NCBI RefSeq assembly: GCF_008727875.1
Contig: NZ_VTWS01000006.1
Coordinates: 496,001-560,000 of the forward strand
Source: Larkinella humicola
Lineage (GTDB): Bacteria; Bacteroidota; Bacteroidia; Cytophagales; Spirosomataceae
Reading direction: 5' to 3'
DNA length: 64,000 nt
Shown here: positions 9,097 through 17,616 of the stretch, one piece after another
Layout of the letters: each line of letters starts with the position of its first letter
How positions within the stretch are numbered: position 1 is the first letter of the stretch
Position numbers and translations under genes: made by a program
The notes under the pieces: model-generated
Told to the model about the DNA's origin: nothing
The model's input: only the letters and a program-made list of their open reading frames with translations
Database searches by the model: none

Positions 9097-10065
9097 TCAG
9101 GATTGGCCATTGGGAGTAGCAGTCGCCGACAGCACGACCGGAATTTCCGAAGCCGTGCGGAGCCGTTGCCAGAAGCCGATCGTTTCCAGTTCGGTATACA
9201 ACTCGTCATACTGTTTCTCCGAAAGCCGCGTCAACGGCAGACGGCACGGCCCTACGTTGTACCCGAGCATGTGCATGATGGCTTTCTGGGCCGGGATGGG
9301 CGGAAATTGGGTCATCACCCGGATCATCTCGATCAGGTGGGCCATGCCCTCCTGCGCCTGCTCCATCTGTCCGGCCTTGTAGTGCCGCTGGACTTCCAGA
9401 TACAGCGGAGCGGCAAAATTGTACGTGCTGCCAATGGCTGCTTTTGCCCCAATGCTCAGGGCTGGCAGCAACATTTCGTCGTATCCGTACAAGACGTCAA
9501 ACCGGCTGTTGGCATACCGCAGACACACCTGGTATTCCCAGATTGTCGTGGCCGTATACTTAATTCCGCGCAGGTTGGGAATCTGTTTTTCGCTCAACCG
9601 GAGAAATTCAACCATGTCCATGCCTACACCGGTCAGGGTCGGAATGTGGTAATAGTAAAATGGCATTTCGGGTGCTGCCGACGCGATTTCGGCCATGCTG
9701 CTGACCAGATTCTGAACCGATGTGGGTTTGAAGTAAAACGCAGCGACCGACGAAGCGGCATCGGCCCCGATCGAATACGCGTGTTGCAACAGTGCCTGCG
9801 ATTCGCGAATACTCGAATGCCCGACGTGTACCCAGATGGGCAACCGCCCCGCTGATGCCTGCACGAAGGCTTCGGCCACGGTCATACGTTCCTGTGTCGT
9901 CATGTTGGGGCCTTCGCCGTTGCTGCCACAGATGAAGGCGCCACTCAGCCCATCGGCAACCATTTTGTCAAGTATAACCGGTATTAATTCCAGATTGAGG
10001 GAACCGTCTTCGTAAAAGGGGGTAAATGGTGCGGACAACAGTCCTTCGGTTTTTGGTACGTTCAT
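9097..10065 (-). CDS. nanA: N-acetylneuraminate lyase family aldolase
   Basis: 322-residue cytoplasmic TIM-barrel class I aldolase of the DapA/NanA superfamily. GSNGEG is the carboxylate-binding loop, FYYYHIP carries the catalytic Tyr (this string is typical of sialic acid lyases), and GIKYT carries the Schiff-base Lys. No signal peptide is present. The expected reaction is cleavage of N-acetylneuraminate to N-acetylmannosamine and pyruvate. GSNGE, where many NanA proteins have GSTGE, is also known from 4-hydroxy-2-oxoglutarate aldolases, so a related 2-keto acid is possible. The gene lies 31 bp after a BNR protein gene and 53 bp before nanM, in one run of same-strand genes. Confidence 0.8.
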   Translation of the reverse strand: MNVPKTEGLLSAPFTPFYEDGSLNLELIPVILDKMVADGLSGAFICGSNGEGPNMTTQERMTVAEAFVQASAGRLPIWVHVGHSSIRESQALLQHAYSIGADAASSVAAFYFKPTSVQNLVSSMAEIASAAPEMPFYYYHIPTLTGVGMDMVEFLRLSEKQIPNLRGIKYTATTIWEYQVCLRYANSRFDVLYGYDEMLLPALSIGAKAAIGSTYNFAAPLYLEVQRHYKAGQMEQAQEGMAHLIEMIRVMTQFPPIPAQKAIMHMLGYNVGPCRLPLTRLSEKQYDELYTELETIGFWQRLRTASEIPVVLSATATPNGQS

Positions 10066-10096
10066 GGTGTTTTGGTCAATTCTACTCGCTTTCTAT

Positions 10097-11218
10097 TTAT
10101 AGCCTTTTGTCGAAATCGTCGAGCTTGAACCGGACGGAGACGACCGAATGCTTTTTCGTTCCGGGTTCGTATTTGATGTACGTTGTTGCCACGAGCGTAC
10201 CGTCGGGCAGGAGTTCCAGACCGGGATACCCGCAATCGGTTCCGGCGTAATTATGCAGCAGTTTCACCCGATATTGGCCCGAAAGCCCATTGATGATGTC
10301 GTTGTACGTTCCCACCCAGGCCACAAAATGCCCTTTGGTGGGGCTATTGGGGGCCATATCCCGAAAAACCGACACAATCCGACCGTCCGGCGTATACCGC
10401 ACCATATGGCGGTCGCCGGTCAGCCCCCAGGGCGTTTCGACCGGCTTCGACCAGGTTTTCCCCTCGTCCTCCGACGTCATCATCAACGCCCGGCCTTTCC
10501 GCTGGTTTTCCCGCATCAGACACAGCAATTGTTTGCCGTTGGGCGAGCGAAACACGGCGGGTTCGCAGGGCGAGCGGCCTTCCATTTCGCCCACCATCAC
10601 CGATTCGCCCCAGGTCACTCCGCCGTCCGTCGAGATCGATTGCCAGATTTTCAGCGGAGATTTGTCCTTGTCGTCCGGCCCCCGATGATACAGACCCAGA
10701 TAATCGCCGTTCTGTAGTTTGACAATGCTCGAAAAGGCCATGACACACGGTTTTCCCAGACTTTTGACGGGCGTCCAGGTTTTGCCGCCGTCTTCGCTCC
10801 AGGTCTGGGACATGCCCGGACGGGCCGCAAACACCATCAGACGCGCCTTCCCGGCTTTGTCCGTTAACTGGTAAATACTGGGGCAATTGAAGGTCGTGCT
10901 CCAGTCGGCGGGCGTCGGGATCATTTCCCATTGAACACCGCCGTTCGTGCTCTTCGCCAGCGGGCCGCATTTGCCCCCGTGATCGAACGACCAGGCACAA
11001 AACAGCGTCTTGCCGTCGGGCATCAAGACCGTTGTCGGGTGCCCCTGGTAGATTTCCTCCGTTCCCCGGGCAATAACCGTGTGCCGGTTTTTCTCGCCGG
11101 ACACATCCAGAATCGGGAGGTTTGGGCTGTAAGGCTGGGCTACGGTAAGCAAAGCCGACGAACTCATCAAAACCGTTAGAATCCAGTACTTTACTGATTG
11201 TTTCAGGAAATAACTCAT
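10097..11218 (-). CDS. Secreted BNR/Asp-box sialidase-like protein
   Basis: 373 residues from the start at 11218 (MSYFLKQSVKYW), which gives a signal peptide ending LLTVAQ. Four Asp-box repeats are visible (STNGGVQW, SEDGGKTW, STDGGVTW, SEDEGKTW), the hallmark of six-bladed sialidase propellers. The RIP motif with the first catalytic Arg is not recognisable, and neither is the NNSxD acid/base region seen in the next gene upstream. It may therefore be a different glycosidase or a binding protein, not a classical GH33 sialidase. The gap to the GH33 gene is 5 bp, so the two are cotranscribed. Confidence 0.78.
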   Translation of the reverse strand: MSYFLKQSVKYWILTVLMSSSALLTVAQPYSPNLPILDVSGEKNRHTVIARGTEEIYQGHPTTVLMPDGKTLFCAWSFDHGGKCGPLAKSTNGGVQWEMIPTPADWSTTFNCPSIYQLTDKAGKARLMVFAARPGMSQTWSEDGGKTWTPVKSLGKPCVMAFSSIVKLQNGDYLGLYHRGPDDKDKSPLKIWQSISTDGGVTWGESVMVGEMEGRSPCEPAVFRSPNGKQLLCLMRENQRKGRALMMTSEDEGKTWSKPVETPWGLTGDRHMVRYTPDGRIVSVFRDMAPNSPTKGHFVAWVGTYNDIINGLSGQYRVKLLHNYAGTDCGYPGLELLPDGTLVATTYIKYEPGTKKHSVVSVRFKLDDFDKRL

Positions 11219-11223
11219 AAGAT

Positions 11224-12456
11224 TTAGCGGGTAGAAGACACCATGTTGACCTGATCTTTCTGATCCGTGAGCCAGGCCAGGTTGAAGCGTTTGAGCACAA
11301 TGCGATACCGCCAGGTTTCGGTTGAACCTTCGTTGGTTTCGTAAAGGCAATACATCATGCCATCCGGACCAACGGCCAGATCGGAATACCCCGCCTTGCC
11401 CGCATCGATAACTTTCTGCACCGGCCACGACTGTCCATCGTCATAACTCAGCTTCGCCGTCAGGTTCTGCCGTTTGCGAAAATCGTTGCGCTTGTTGAGG
11501 TATTCCGGATCATTTTGGCTGTCTGGATTCACGAATAGAATACGGTTTTTTCCGCCCTTGCCGGGGCTGCTCACCCGAATCAGGCTGGCCATACAAACCG
11601 GGTCGAACAACTCCTCATCAAAAACCGGCTTCGTCCAGTTCGTTGCACCGTCCGGACTGTAGGCAATCATCCGCTGGTGCGGTGCGGATTCGGTGCGAAT
11701 GTTGAGCATCACCCGCCCGTCGGCGGTTTCGACGGCAACGTGTTCGCTCGGATTTTTGATTTCCGGGGTGGTGTTGGCCACGATGGCTCCGCGTTTCCAG
11801 GTCTGGCCAAAATCATCACTGTAAATGGTAGCCACGCACGAAGGTCGGTGGTCACCCCCCGGAATTTTGGGATTCGGTTCGCAGAGCCAGACCGGCACCA
11901 CCAGCCGCCCCTTGTGTTGCCCGTTCTGAAGCTGAATGGCATGGCCGGGGCCGGGTGCCAGCACTTTCCAGTTGTATTCGGGCCGAAACTGGTCAAAGGC
12001 GTAGGTGATTTCTTTCGGTGCCGACCAGGTTTTGCCGTCATCGGTCGAGCGGACGTAATAGCAGTTGCTGTAGTTCCGATGATAGAGCACATGAATCGTT
12101 TTGCCGTCGCGGTCGACAATGGGGGTGCAATTGGACGTCGGCCGTTTGGTTTCACGGGCGGCAATGATCACGTTCTCTTCCCAGGTTTTTCCGCCATCCG
12201 TGCTCCGGCGCATGATCATGTCGATGTCGGCCCAGTCGCCGGAATTGTTGACACGGGCTTCACAAAACGCCAGCAGTGAGCCTTTGGTGGTCATCACCAA
12301 AGCCGGAATGCGGGTCGTTGCGTAAGACGTTCCCGGATCGAAAACCGTAGCCGTGGTTTCAAAAACCGGCTTCTCACTCACCTGAGTGGGGCGGTTTGCG
12401 GTTCGGCAATTCGCCAGCAACGCACTCAGAGACAGGAAATAAACGAAGATTCGCAT
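11224..12456 (-). CDS. GH33 exo-alpha-sialidase, lipoprotein
   Basis: 410 residues with a lipobox signal (LSALLANC, Cys about residue 17), so probably surface- or periplasm-anchored. It shows the GH33 pattern: TTRIPALV with the RIP-motif Arg, EARVNNSGDWADIDM with the acid/base Asp region, Asp boxes STDGGKTW, STDDGKTW, SDDFGQTW and SYDDGQSW, LNIRTESAPHQR with the second Arg, and AGYSDLAV with the nucleophile Tyr plus a following YCLYE Glu. All expected active-site elements can be placed, so it is likely active, releasing terminal sialic acids. It is the first gene after hairpin B1, which separates it from susD by 168 bp. Confidence 0.88.
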   Translation of the reverse strand: MRIFVYFLSLSALLANCRTANRPTQVSEKPVFETTATVFDPGTSYATTRIPALVMTTKGSLLAFCEARVNNSGDWADIDMIMRRSTDGGKTWEENVIIAARETKRPTSNCTPIVDRDGKTIHVLYHRNYSNCYYVRSTDDGKTWSAPKEITYAFDQFRPEYNWKVLAPGPGHAIQLQNGQHKGRLVVPVWLCEPNPKIPGGDHRPSCVATIYSDDFGQTWKRGAIVANTTPEIKNPSEHVAVETADGRVMLNIRTESAPHQRMIAYSPDGATNWTKPVFDEELFDPVCMASLIRVSSPGKGGKNRILFVNPDSQNDPEYLNKRNDFRKRQNLTAKLSYDDGQSWPVQKVIDAGKAGYSDLAVGPDGMMYCLYETNEGSTETWRYRIVLKRFNLAWLTDQKDQVNMVSSTR

Positions 12457-12480
12457 GTTTTTAGGACTTAGGTCGGATAA

Positions 12481-12573
12481 CTTCGCTTTTGCCCCGTTCC
12501 CCTAAAGGGGACTTGGACGCACCTCTTCCAGATTCTAAAAGTCCCCTTTAGGGGAACGGGGCAAAAGCGAAAG
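12481..12573. repeat. Dispersed hairpin family B, copy 1
   Basis: Inverted repeat with arms 12481-12512 and 12541-12573, about 31 bp and almost perfect, around a 28-nt loop beginning TTGGAC and ending CTAAAA. The core CCCCTAAAGGGGAC is shared with the copies at 20035-20151 and 42653-42740. It fills the gap between susD and the GH33 gene, inside the apparent operon, where it could lower expression of downstream genes or protect the susCD mRNA. Confidence 0.88.
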
Positions 12574-12624
12574 TCCTGGTTTTAAAAATAAGGATTTAGG
12601 AAATCATTCAATTTAGCCTCTGCA

Positions 12625-14073
12625 TCAATACCCTTCGGTCTGCTTAATGAGATTATTCAGCGACAGCACGCGCGTGGCTACCGGCCAATACAAAGGTGTG
12701 GTTTTTCCCCGCAGGTTCGGCACGAGTTCGTAGACATTGATGGTGCCGCCTTTGTGGAAGCGGACCAGATCCCACCAGCGTTTGTTTTCGTGGAAAAACT
12801 CCCGGCCACGCTCGTCCAGAATTTCCTTTTCCAGCGTCTTTTTATCGGTCACTGTGAAGTCAGCCACGCCGGCCCGTTTCCGGACTTTGTTGAGTTCAAC
12901 CAAGGCCGGTGCCGACTGCCCCAGAGCCGCCAATGCTTCGGCTTTCAGCAGCAACAGGTCGGCGTAGCGGTACAGAATCACGTCATCGTCGGCCAGCCGG
13001 TCTTCTGCGTACAACGTCCCCCGGAATTTATTGGGCCAGGCAATGAGTTTTTTGGTGCCCTGCAATTCCCAGATGTAGCTCACCTCCCGGCGAACATCGC
13101 CCGGATAGATGTCCAACAACGCCAGCGCTTCCGGACTGGCGGCATAACCCGCCTGCGCATTGCCCGGCTCTTTCACCAGCGGCAACTCGGCGGCATTGGC
13201 GGCTGTACCCGAATAGTTTGCCAACGGCAGGGCCGACCGGGCATACATATCGCTACCCGTTTCGTTGCGGTTGAAATACAGCGAAAAAATCACTTCGGCG
13301 TTCTTTTTATTGGTAGACAAAAAGACATTTCGAAAAACCGGCAACAGACTCACACCCGATTTTTCAACCTCCGCAATGGCCGCCAGAGCCTCGTTCAAAT
13401 CCGCATTGCCGCCCCCCAGCACTTTGGCCGTCCACAACTTTGCATCGGCTTTGAAGGCATAAGCCGCCGGTTTTGAAAACCGGTTTTTGTCCGGATAACC
13501 GGCTTCGGGGAAGAGCGCAAGGGCCTGATCCAGATCCGCAAAGACCTGCTTGAAAACGTCCGCAACGGGGGTTCGGGCCACGAGCGGCACATTCTCATCG
13601 ACCACCGGTTCGAGCACCAGCGGCACATCGCCCCAGATTTTGGCCATGTAATAATATAGATAGGCCCGAACGCAAAGGGCTTCGGCCTGCGTCCGTTTTT
13701 TGACCACCTCGTTGGTGAACGGAAAACCGTCGATCTGCCGCAACAACAGATTGACGTGTCCGATGGTGCCGTAAAAAGCTGTCCAGTCGCGCGAATTACC
13801 GGCGTTGATGACCTGCGACCAGTAAGCCGAAAACCGGGGCAACGATCCCTGAACGTACAGTTCGCTCCGGTCTTCGCCGAAAGCCTGCTCGTTCATGTGA
13901 CCCCGAAATCGCTGGTAAATGCCGGTCATGTAGGTGGTGAAGTCGCCTTCGCTCTGCCAGAACACCTGATTGGTGATCTGCGAACGCGGTTTTACCTCCA
14001 GAATATCCTGACAGGAAGAGCCGAGCCAGCCCGTCGCCGTCAACAAAAGGAATTGAATGAATGTCTTTTTCAT
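12625..14073 (-). CDS. RagB/SusD family nutrient-binding lipoprotein
   Basis: 482-residue SusD homologue: lipoprotein signal MKKTFIQFLLLTATGWLGSSC, then the family pattern ILEVKPRSQITNQVFW near the N-terminus, a TPR-rich middle (AEALCVRAYLYYYMAKIWGDVPLVL), and the C-terminal LDERGREFFHENKRWWDLVRF. It is the lid that captures glycans on the outer-membrane surface for the SusC channel. The gene begins 23 bp after susC, as usual for the pair. Glycan specificity cannot be read from sequence; the linked sialidases suggest sialylated or related acidic oligosaccharides. Confidence 0.93.
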   Translation of the reverse strand: MKKTFIQFLLLTATGWLGSSCQDILEVKPRSQITNQVFWQSEGDFTTYMTGIYQRFRGHMNEQAFGEDRSELYVQGSLPRFSAYWSQVINAGNSRDWTAFYGTIGHVNLLLRQIDGFPFTNEVVKKRTQAEALCVRAYLYYYMAKIWGDVPLVLEPVVDENVPLVARTPVADVFKQVFADLDQALALFPEAGYPDKNRFSKPAAYAFKADAKLWTAKVLGGGNADLNEALAAIAEVEKSGVSLLPVFRNVFLSTNKKNAEVIFSLYFNRNETGSDMYARSALPLANYSGTAANAAELPLVKEPGNAQAGYAASPEALALLDIYPGDVRREVSYIWELQGTKKLIAWPNKFRGTLYAEDRLADDDVILYRYADLLLLKAEALAALGQSAPALVELNKVRKRAGVADFTVTDKKTLEKEILDERGREFFHENKRWWDLVRFHKGGTINVYELVPNLRGKTTPLYWPVATRVLSLNNLIKQTEGY

Positions 14074-14096
14074 GAGTGCAGCGATTGAATGCCTGA

Positions 14097-17000
14097 TTAA
14101 AACCGGATGGTGGCTCCGAACGTAAATTGACGCGGACGCGGATAACCGCCCTCATCGTACCCCTTGTACACTTCCGGATTCAGTCCCTTGTATTTCGTCA
14201 AATACCCAATGTTGTAGACCCCGGCGTTGAGCTGAACCGAGCCCGCAAAAATCCGGCGGGCGATGCCGGTTGGCAGTTGGTACGAAAACGAAAGCTCCCG
14301 CAGAGCCAGCCAGTCGCCCTTGGCGAAATAAATGGAGTTATCGCTGCCGTAACCGTCGTCCAGCCCTACCTGGTTGTAGCCGACCTGCGTCACCTGCCGC
14401 AGGTGGTTCCGGTAGCCAAAGTCGGCATCGCCAAAGCTGAAACGGGGGTAGTATTTCCCGGTTTCGCCCGGATTTTGCCAGGTTTCGTCGCTGAGAGCCT
14501 CGCGGGGTGCCCCTTCGTTAGAAGCTCTTGCCTGTCCCATCGCCCGGGCCAGCGCACCGTCGCTGATGACGTGTCCGAGGGCATAATCCATCGTAAACCG
14601 GGCCGAGAAGCCTTTCCAGGTGAAGGTATTCTGCATCCCGCCAATCTTGTCCGGAACCCGGTAGCCGATGAATACCAGGTCTTTGCCGTCGATTTGCCCG
14701 TCGCCGTTCAGATCAGCCCAGTTGACGTCGCCACCGTGTTTGGGTTTGCCGAGTGCGACGCTGGTAACGAGCAAATCTTTGGGTGCGCTTTTGGCTTCTT
14801 CGTCGGTGGCAAAAATACCGTTCGACTGAAAAGCCCACAGACCGCCGGGACGCTCGCCCTCGGCGTAGCCACCGACTTCGATGTCCTGGCCCGTGGCCGG
14901 GTCATAAATCAAGCCGCCGTTGATGCGGTTTTTATCGCGGCCATTGTCGGGTAATTCAACAATGGTGGTTCGGTTGAACGCAAACGAGAAATTGGTATTC
15001 CAGGCAAAGTTGCCTTTTTTCAGGACGGTAGCCCCCAACTCGACCTCGACGCCCCGGTTGCGGAGTTTACCGACGTTGTAGCGAATGCTGTTAAACCCGG
15101 TTTCAGTGGGCAACGGCAGGTTATCCAGGCGGTTTTTGGTCAGTTTGTTATACACATCCACGATCAGCGTCACCCGGTTGAACAGGTTCAGGTCAATGCC
15201 GCCGTCGATGGTTTCGGTGGTTTCCCAGAGCAGGTTCGGGTTGGCGAGTGTGGTGCGCAATATACCGCCGTTGCCGCCGTACGGAGCCGAACCATAGCCA
15301 CCGTAGGTATCGGTGTAATTCAGTCCGGACAAACCGGTCTGCCCGTAGCTCGCCCGCACTTTCAACTGATTGATCGCCTGTACTTTCCAGAAGTTTTCCC
15401 GGTGAACATTCCAGCCCGCCGAAACCGAGGGAAACAGCGCGTACTGGTTGTTGGGCGCGAAACTCGAAAAACCGTCGTACCGCAACGAAGCACCCAGCAG
15501 ATACCGGCCATCGTAATCGTAGTTGACCTGTCCAAAAAGGCTGGCGGTTTTGGTTTCGAAGTACCCCGACGTTATCCCAAAATTCGGTTGCTGAACGCCG
15601 TTGATCACCGTCGTTGGCGGATTGCCGTTAAAAGTGGTCTGGTAATCATCCGTAGACCGCTGCCCCGTTCCCCGCAAATTGTACTCAACCCGGCGGGTAA
15701 AGTTGAAACCGGCCAGGGCGGTCAGGTTGTGCTTTCCGCCAAACGTGTTGTCATACTGCAAAATCTGGTCGGTCATAAACTGCTTGTCCTGCGTGAGTTC
15801 TTCCGCCTTGTCGCGCTGGCGTTGTTGTCCGGGAAAAGCCCGTTCAAAAAATAGATAGCGGTTTTGAACGATATAGAGCGAAGCCGACGGGCGGAAATGC
15901 AGCCCTTTGGCGATTTCCAGATCACCCGCCAGCCGGAACGTCGTCTGGTCGTTGTTGGAGCTTAAATCCTGGTAATACAACTCGTGGAGCCGGTTTCGAA
16001 CCGATACGCTTTCGCCCAGCGCCGGTAAACCGTTGTCGTAATACAGGCGGTTCAGCGGTGGCACCCGCACGCTGCGCGTCAACTGCACCTGGTTGTTGGA
16101 CAGAAATTTATTGTCGTTCCAGAGGTAAGAGACGTTGGTTTCCAGCCGAAACCGGTCGCTCACTTTGAAATTGGCGTTGGCCAGCGAACTGAAGCGTTTG
16201 TAGTTTGTACCCAGAAAAACCCCGCCCTGATCGATGTAGCCCAGCGATACGTTGTAACTGGCACGTTCGGTGCCGCCATCGACTCCGATGTTGTAGTTGT
16301 TGGTGGCGGCCGTGTTCCAAACCACATCCTGGTACTGACTGTCTTTGAAAATAATGGTCCGGCCCGGATTGACCGGATCGTCCATCGTTTCCCAGCCGTT
16401 GGCCAGCAAGTTATCGACGTAAGGCTGTCCTTCAACCGCCACCAGGTTGTCCCGGTAAGCGGTCGTAAAAACCGCGTTGCCATACTGACCTTTTTGCGTG
16501 TAAGTAGGCGTCGTGGCCGAATTACCGGCGGAATACAGCTTCTGGTTGATGTCGAAAATGTCGAGACCACGCGCCCAGGTCCGGCGGGCCAGATTCAGGT
16601 ATTCTCTGGCATTCAGGTAATTGTAGTTGCGGGCCTGAGTTTCCACCCCGTGCTGATACCGGAAGGTTACGTTGCTTTTTCCACCGTTGAATTTACCGGT
16701 TTTGGTTTTGATGATGATCACACCATTGGCTCCGCGCGCACCGTAGGCAGCGGTCGAAGCCGCATCTTTAAGCACCTGCAGCGACTCGATGTCGTCGGGA
16801 TTGACATCATTAAAACTCCGAAAAACGCCGTCGACAATAACCAGGGGATTGCTGGCCTGGATGCTGGAAACCGGATTGGTGCCACTGCCGGTCGAACCGG
16901 TTCCGTAGGGATTCAGGGTCGTGCCACCCCGGATGACAATGCTGGCGGCCGCTCCCGGTTGTCCGGACAAAACCGGCACCGAAACCCCGGCCAGTTTGCC

Positions 17001-17447
17001 CTGCAAAGCCTGAACCGGGCTCGCCGACGGAATGTTGCGGAGTTCCTGTACATCGATTTTCGACACCGAAGCCGTGGTTTTGGCCCGCGACTGTTCAGCG
17101 TAGCCCACAATGACCACTTCATTCAGCGCTTTCACATCTTCCAGCAGTTTCACATCCAGCCGTGTCCGACCGTTGACAGCGAGTTCCTGACTGACGTAGC
17201 CGATGAACGACACGACCAGCGTGCTTTTCGGATCGGGAACGCTAACCGTATAATTGCCCTCGGTGTCCGTAACCGTGCCGGTCGATGTTCCTTTGATGAC
17301 GACGCTGACACCCGGCAGGCCGTCGCCATCTCCGCCGACAATGCGACCCTGCACCTGAAGCCGGGCCTGTGCCAACGCGTCCGGCCCGCTGAACAGCAAT
17401 GCCAGCATTCCAATCAAGCTGATGGCTCGAAATAGAGGATTGATCAT
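14097..17447 (-). CDS. SusC/RagA family TonB-dependent transporter
   Basis: 1116 residues from ATG 17447 (MINPLFRAISLIG), which gives a proper signal peptide; the 34 extra codons upstream would overlap the operator and look non-coding. Order of parts: carboxypeptidase-regulatory-like domain (LQVQGRIVGGDGDGLPGVSV), a TonB-box-like segment (NEVVIVGYAEQ), plug domain (IRGGTTLNPYG, VLKDAASTAAYGARGANGV), and a 22-strand barrel ending in PRQFTFGATIRF. There is no STN domain, so unlike the second SusC in this window it is not expected to signal to a FecR anti-sigma. Regulation is more likely by the operator at 17490-17514. It pairs with the susD that follows. Confidence 0.93.
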   Translation of the reverse strand: MINPLFRAISLIGMLALLFSGPDALAQARLQVQGRIVGGDGDGLPGVSVVIKGTSTGTVTDTEGNYTVSVPDPKSTLVVSFIGYVSQELAVNGRTRLDVKLLEDVKALNEVVIVGYAEQSRAKTTASVSKIDVQELRNIPSASPVQALQGKLAGVSVPVLSGQPGAAASIVIRGGTTLNPYGTGSTGSGTNPVSSIQASNPLVIVDGVFRSFNDVNPDDIESLQVLKDAASTAAYGARGANGVIIIKTKTGKFNGGKSNVTFRYQHGVETQARNYNYLNAREYLNLARRTWARGLDIFDINQKLYSAGNSATTPTYTQKGQYGNAVFTTAYRDNLVAVEGQPYVDNLLANGWETMDDPVNPGRTIIFKDSQYQDVVWNTAATNNYNIGVDGGTERASYNVSLGYIDQGGVFLGTNYKRFSSLANANFKVSDRFRLETNVSYLWNDNKFLSNNQVQLTRSVRVPPLNRLYYDNGLPALGESVSVRNRLHELYYQDLSSNNDQTTFRLAGDLEIAKGLHFRPSASLYIVQNRYLFFERAFPGQQRQRDKAEELTQDKQFMTDQILQYDNTFGGKHNLTALAGFNFTRRVEYNLRGTGQRSTDDYQTTFNGNPPTTVINGVQQPNFGITSGYFETKTASLFGQVNYDYDGRYLLGASLRYDGFSSFAPNNQYALFPSVSAGWNVHRENFWKVQAINQLKVRASYGQTGLSGLNYTDTYGGYGSAPYGGNGGILRTTLANPNLLWETTETIDGGIDLNLFNRVTLIVDVYNKLTKNRLDNLPLPTETGFNSIRYNVGKLRNRGVEVELGATVLKKGNFAWNTNFSFAFNRTTIVELPDNGRDKNRINGGLIYDPATGQDIEVGGYAEGERPGGLWAFQSNGIFATDEEAKSAPKDLLVTSVALGKPKHGGDVNWADLNGDGQIDGKDLVFIGYRVPDKIGGMQNTFTWKGFSARFTMDYALGHVISDGALARAMGQARASNEGAPREALSDETWQNPGETGKYYPRFSFGDADFGYRNHLRQVTQVGYNQVGLDDGYGSDNSIYFAKGDWLALRELSFSYQLPTGIARRIFAGSVQLNAGVYNIGYLTKYKGLNPEVYKGYDEGGYPRPRQFTFGATIRF

Positions 17448-17489
17448 AATCGAAATAAGGTAAGGTTGTGTTAGGAAAGGACTTTTGTT

Positions 17490-17514
17490 ATTATGTAAAT
17501 ACGTACTACATAAT
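17490..17514. promoter_or_regulatory. Palindromic operator upstream of susC
   Basis: ATTATGTA (17490-17497), nine bases, TACATAAT (17507-17514): a perfect 8-bp inverted repeat 43 bp before the susC start. It shares the pattern ATGTA-nnTAnGTnn-TACAT, with identical spacing, with the site at 18752-18771 in front of the enolase gene. The form resembles GntR/FadR-type operators; no such regulator is in the window. Confidence 0.65.
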
Positions 17515-17616
17515 GACACAATATTGAAAAGAAAGAAAGAAAATTCCAAGAATAGTCCCTGTTTTTGTATTTCTATCAGAAAAAATAATACGGGTTAAGG
17601 ACTACTCAGGACTGAT

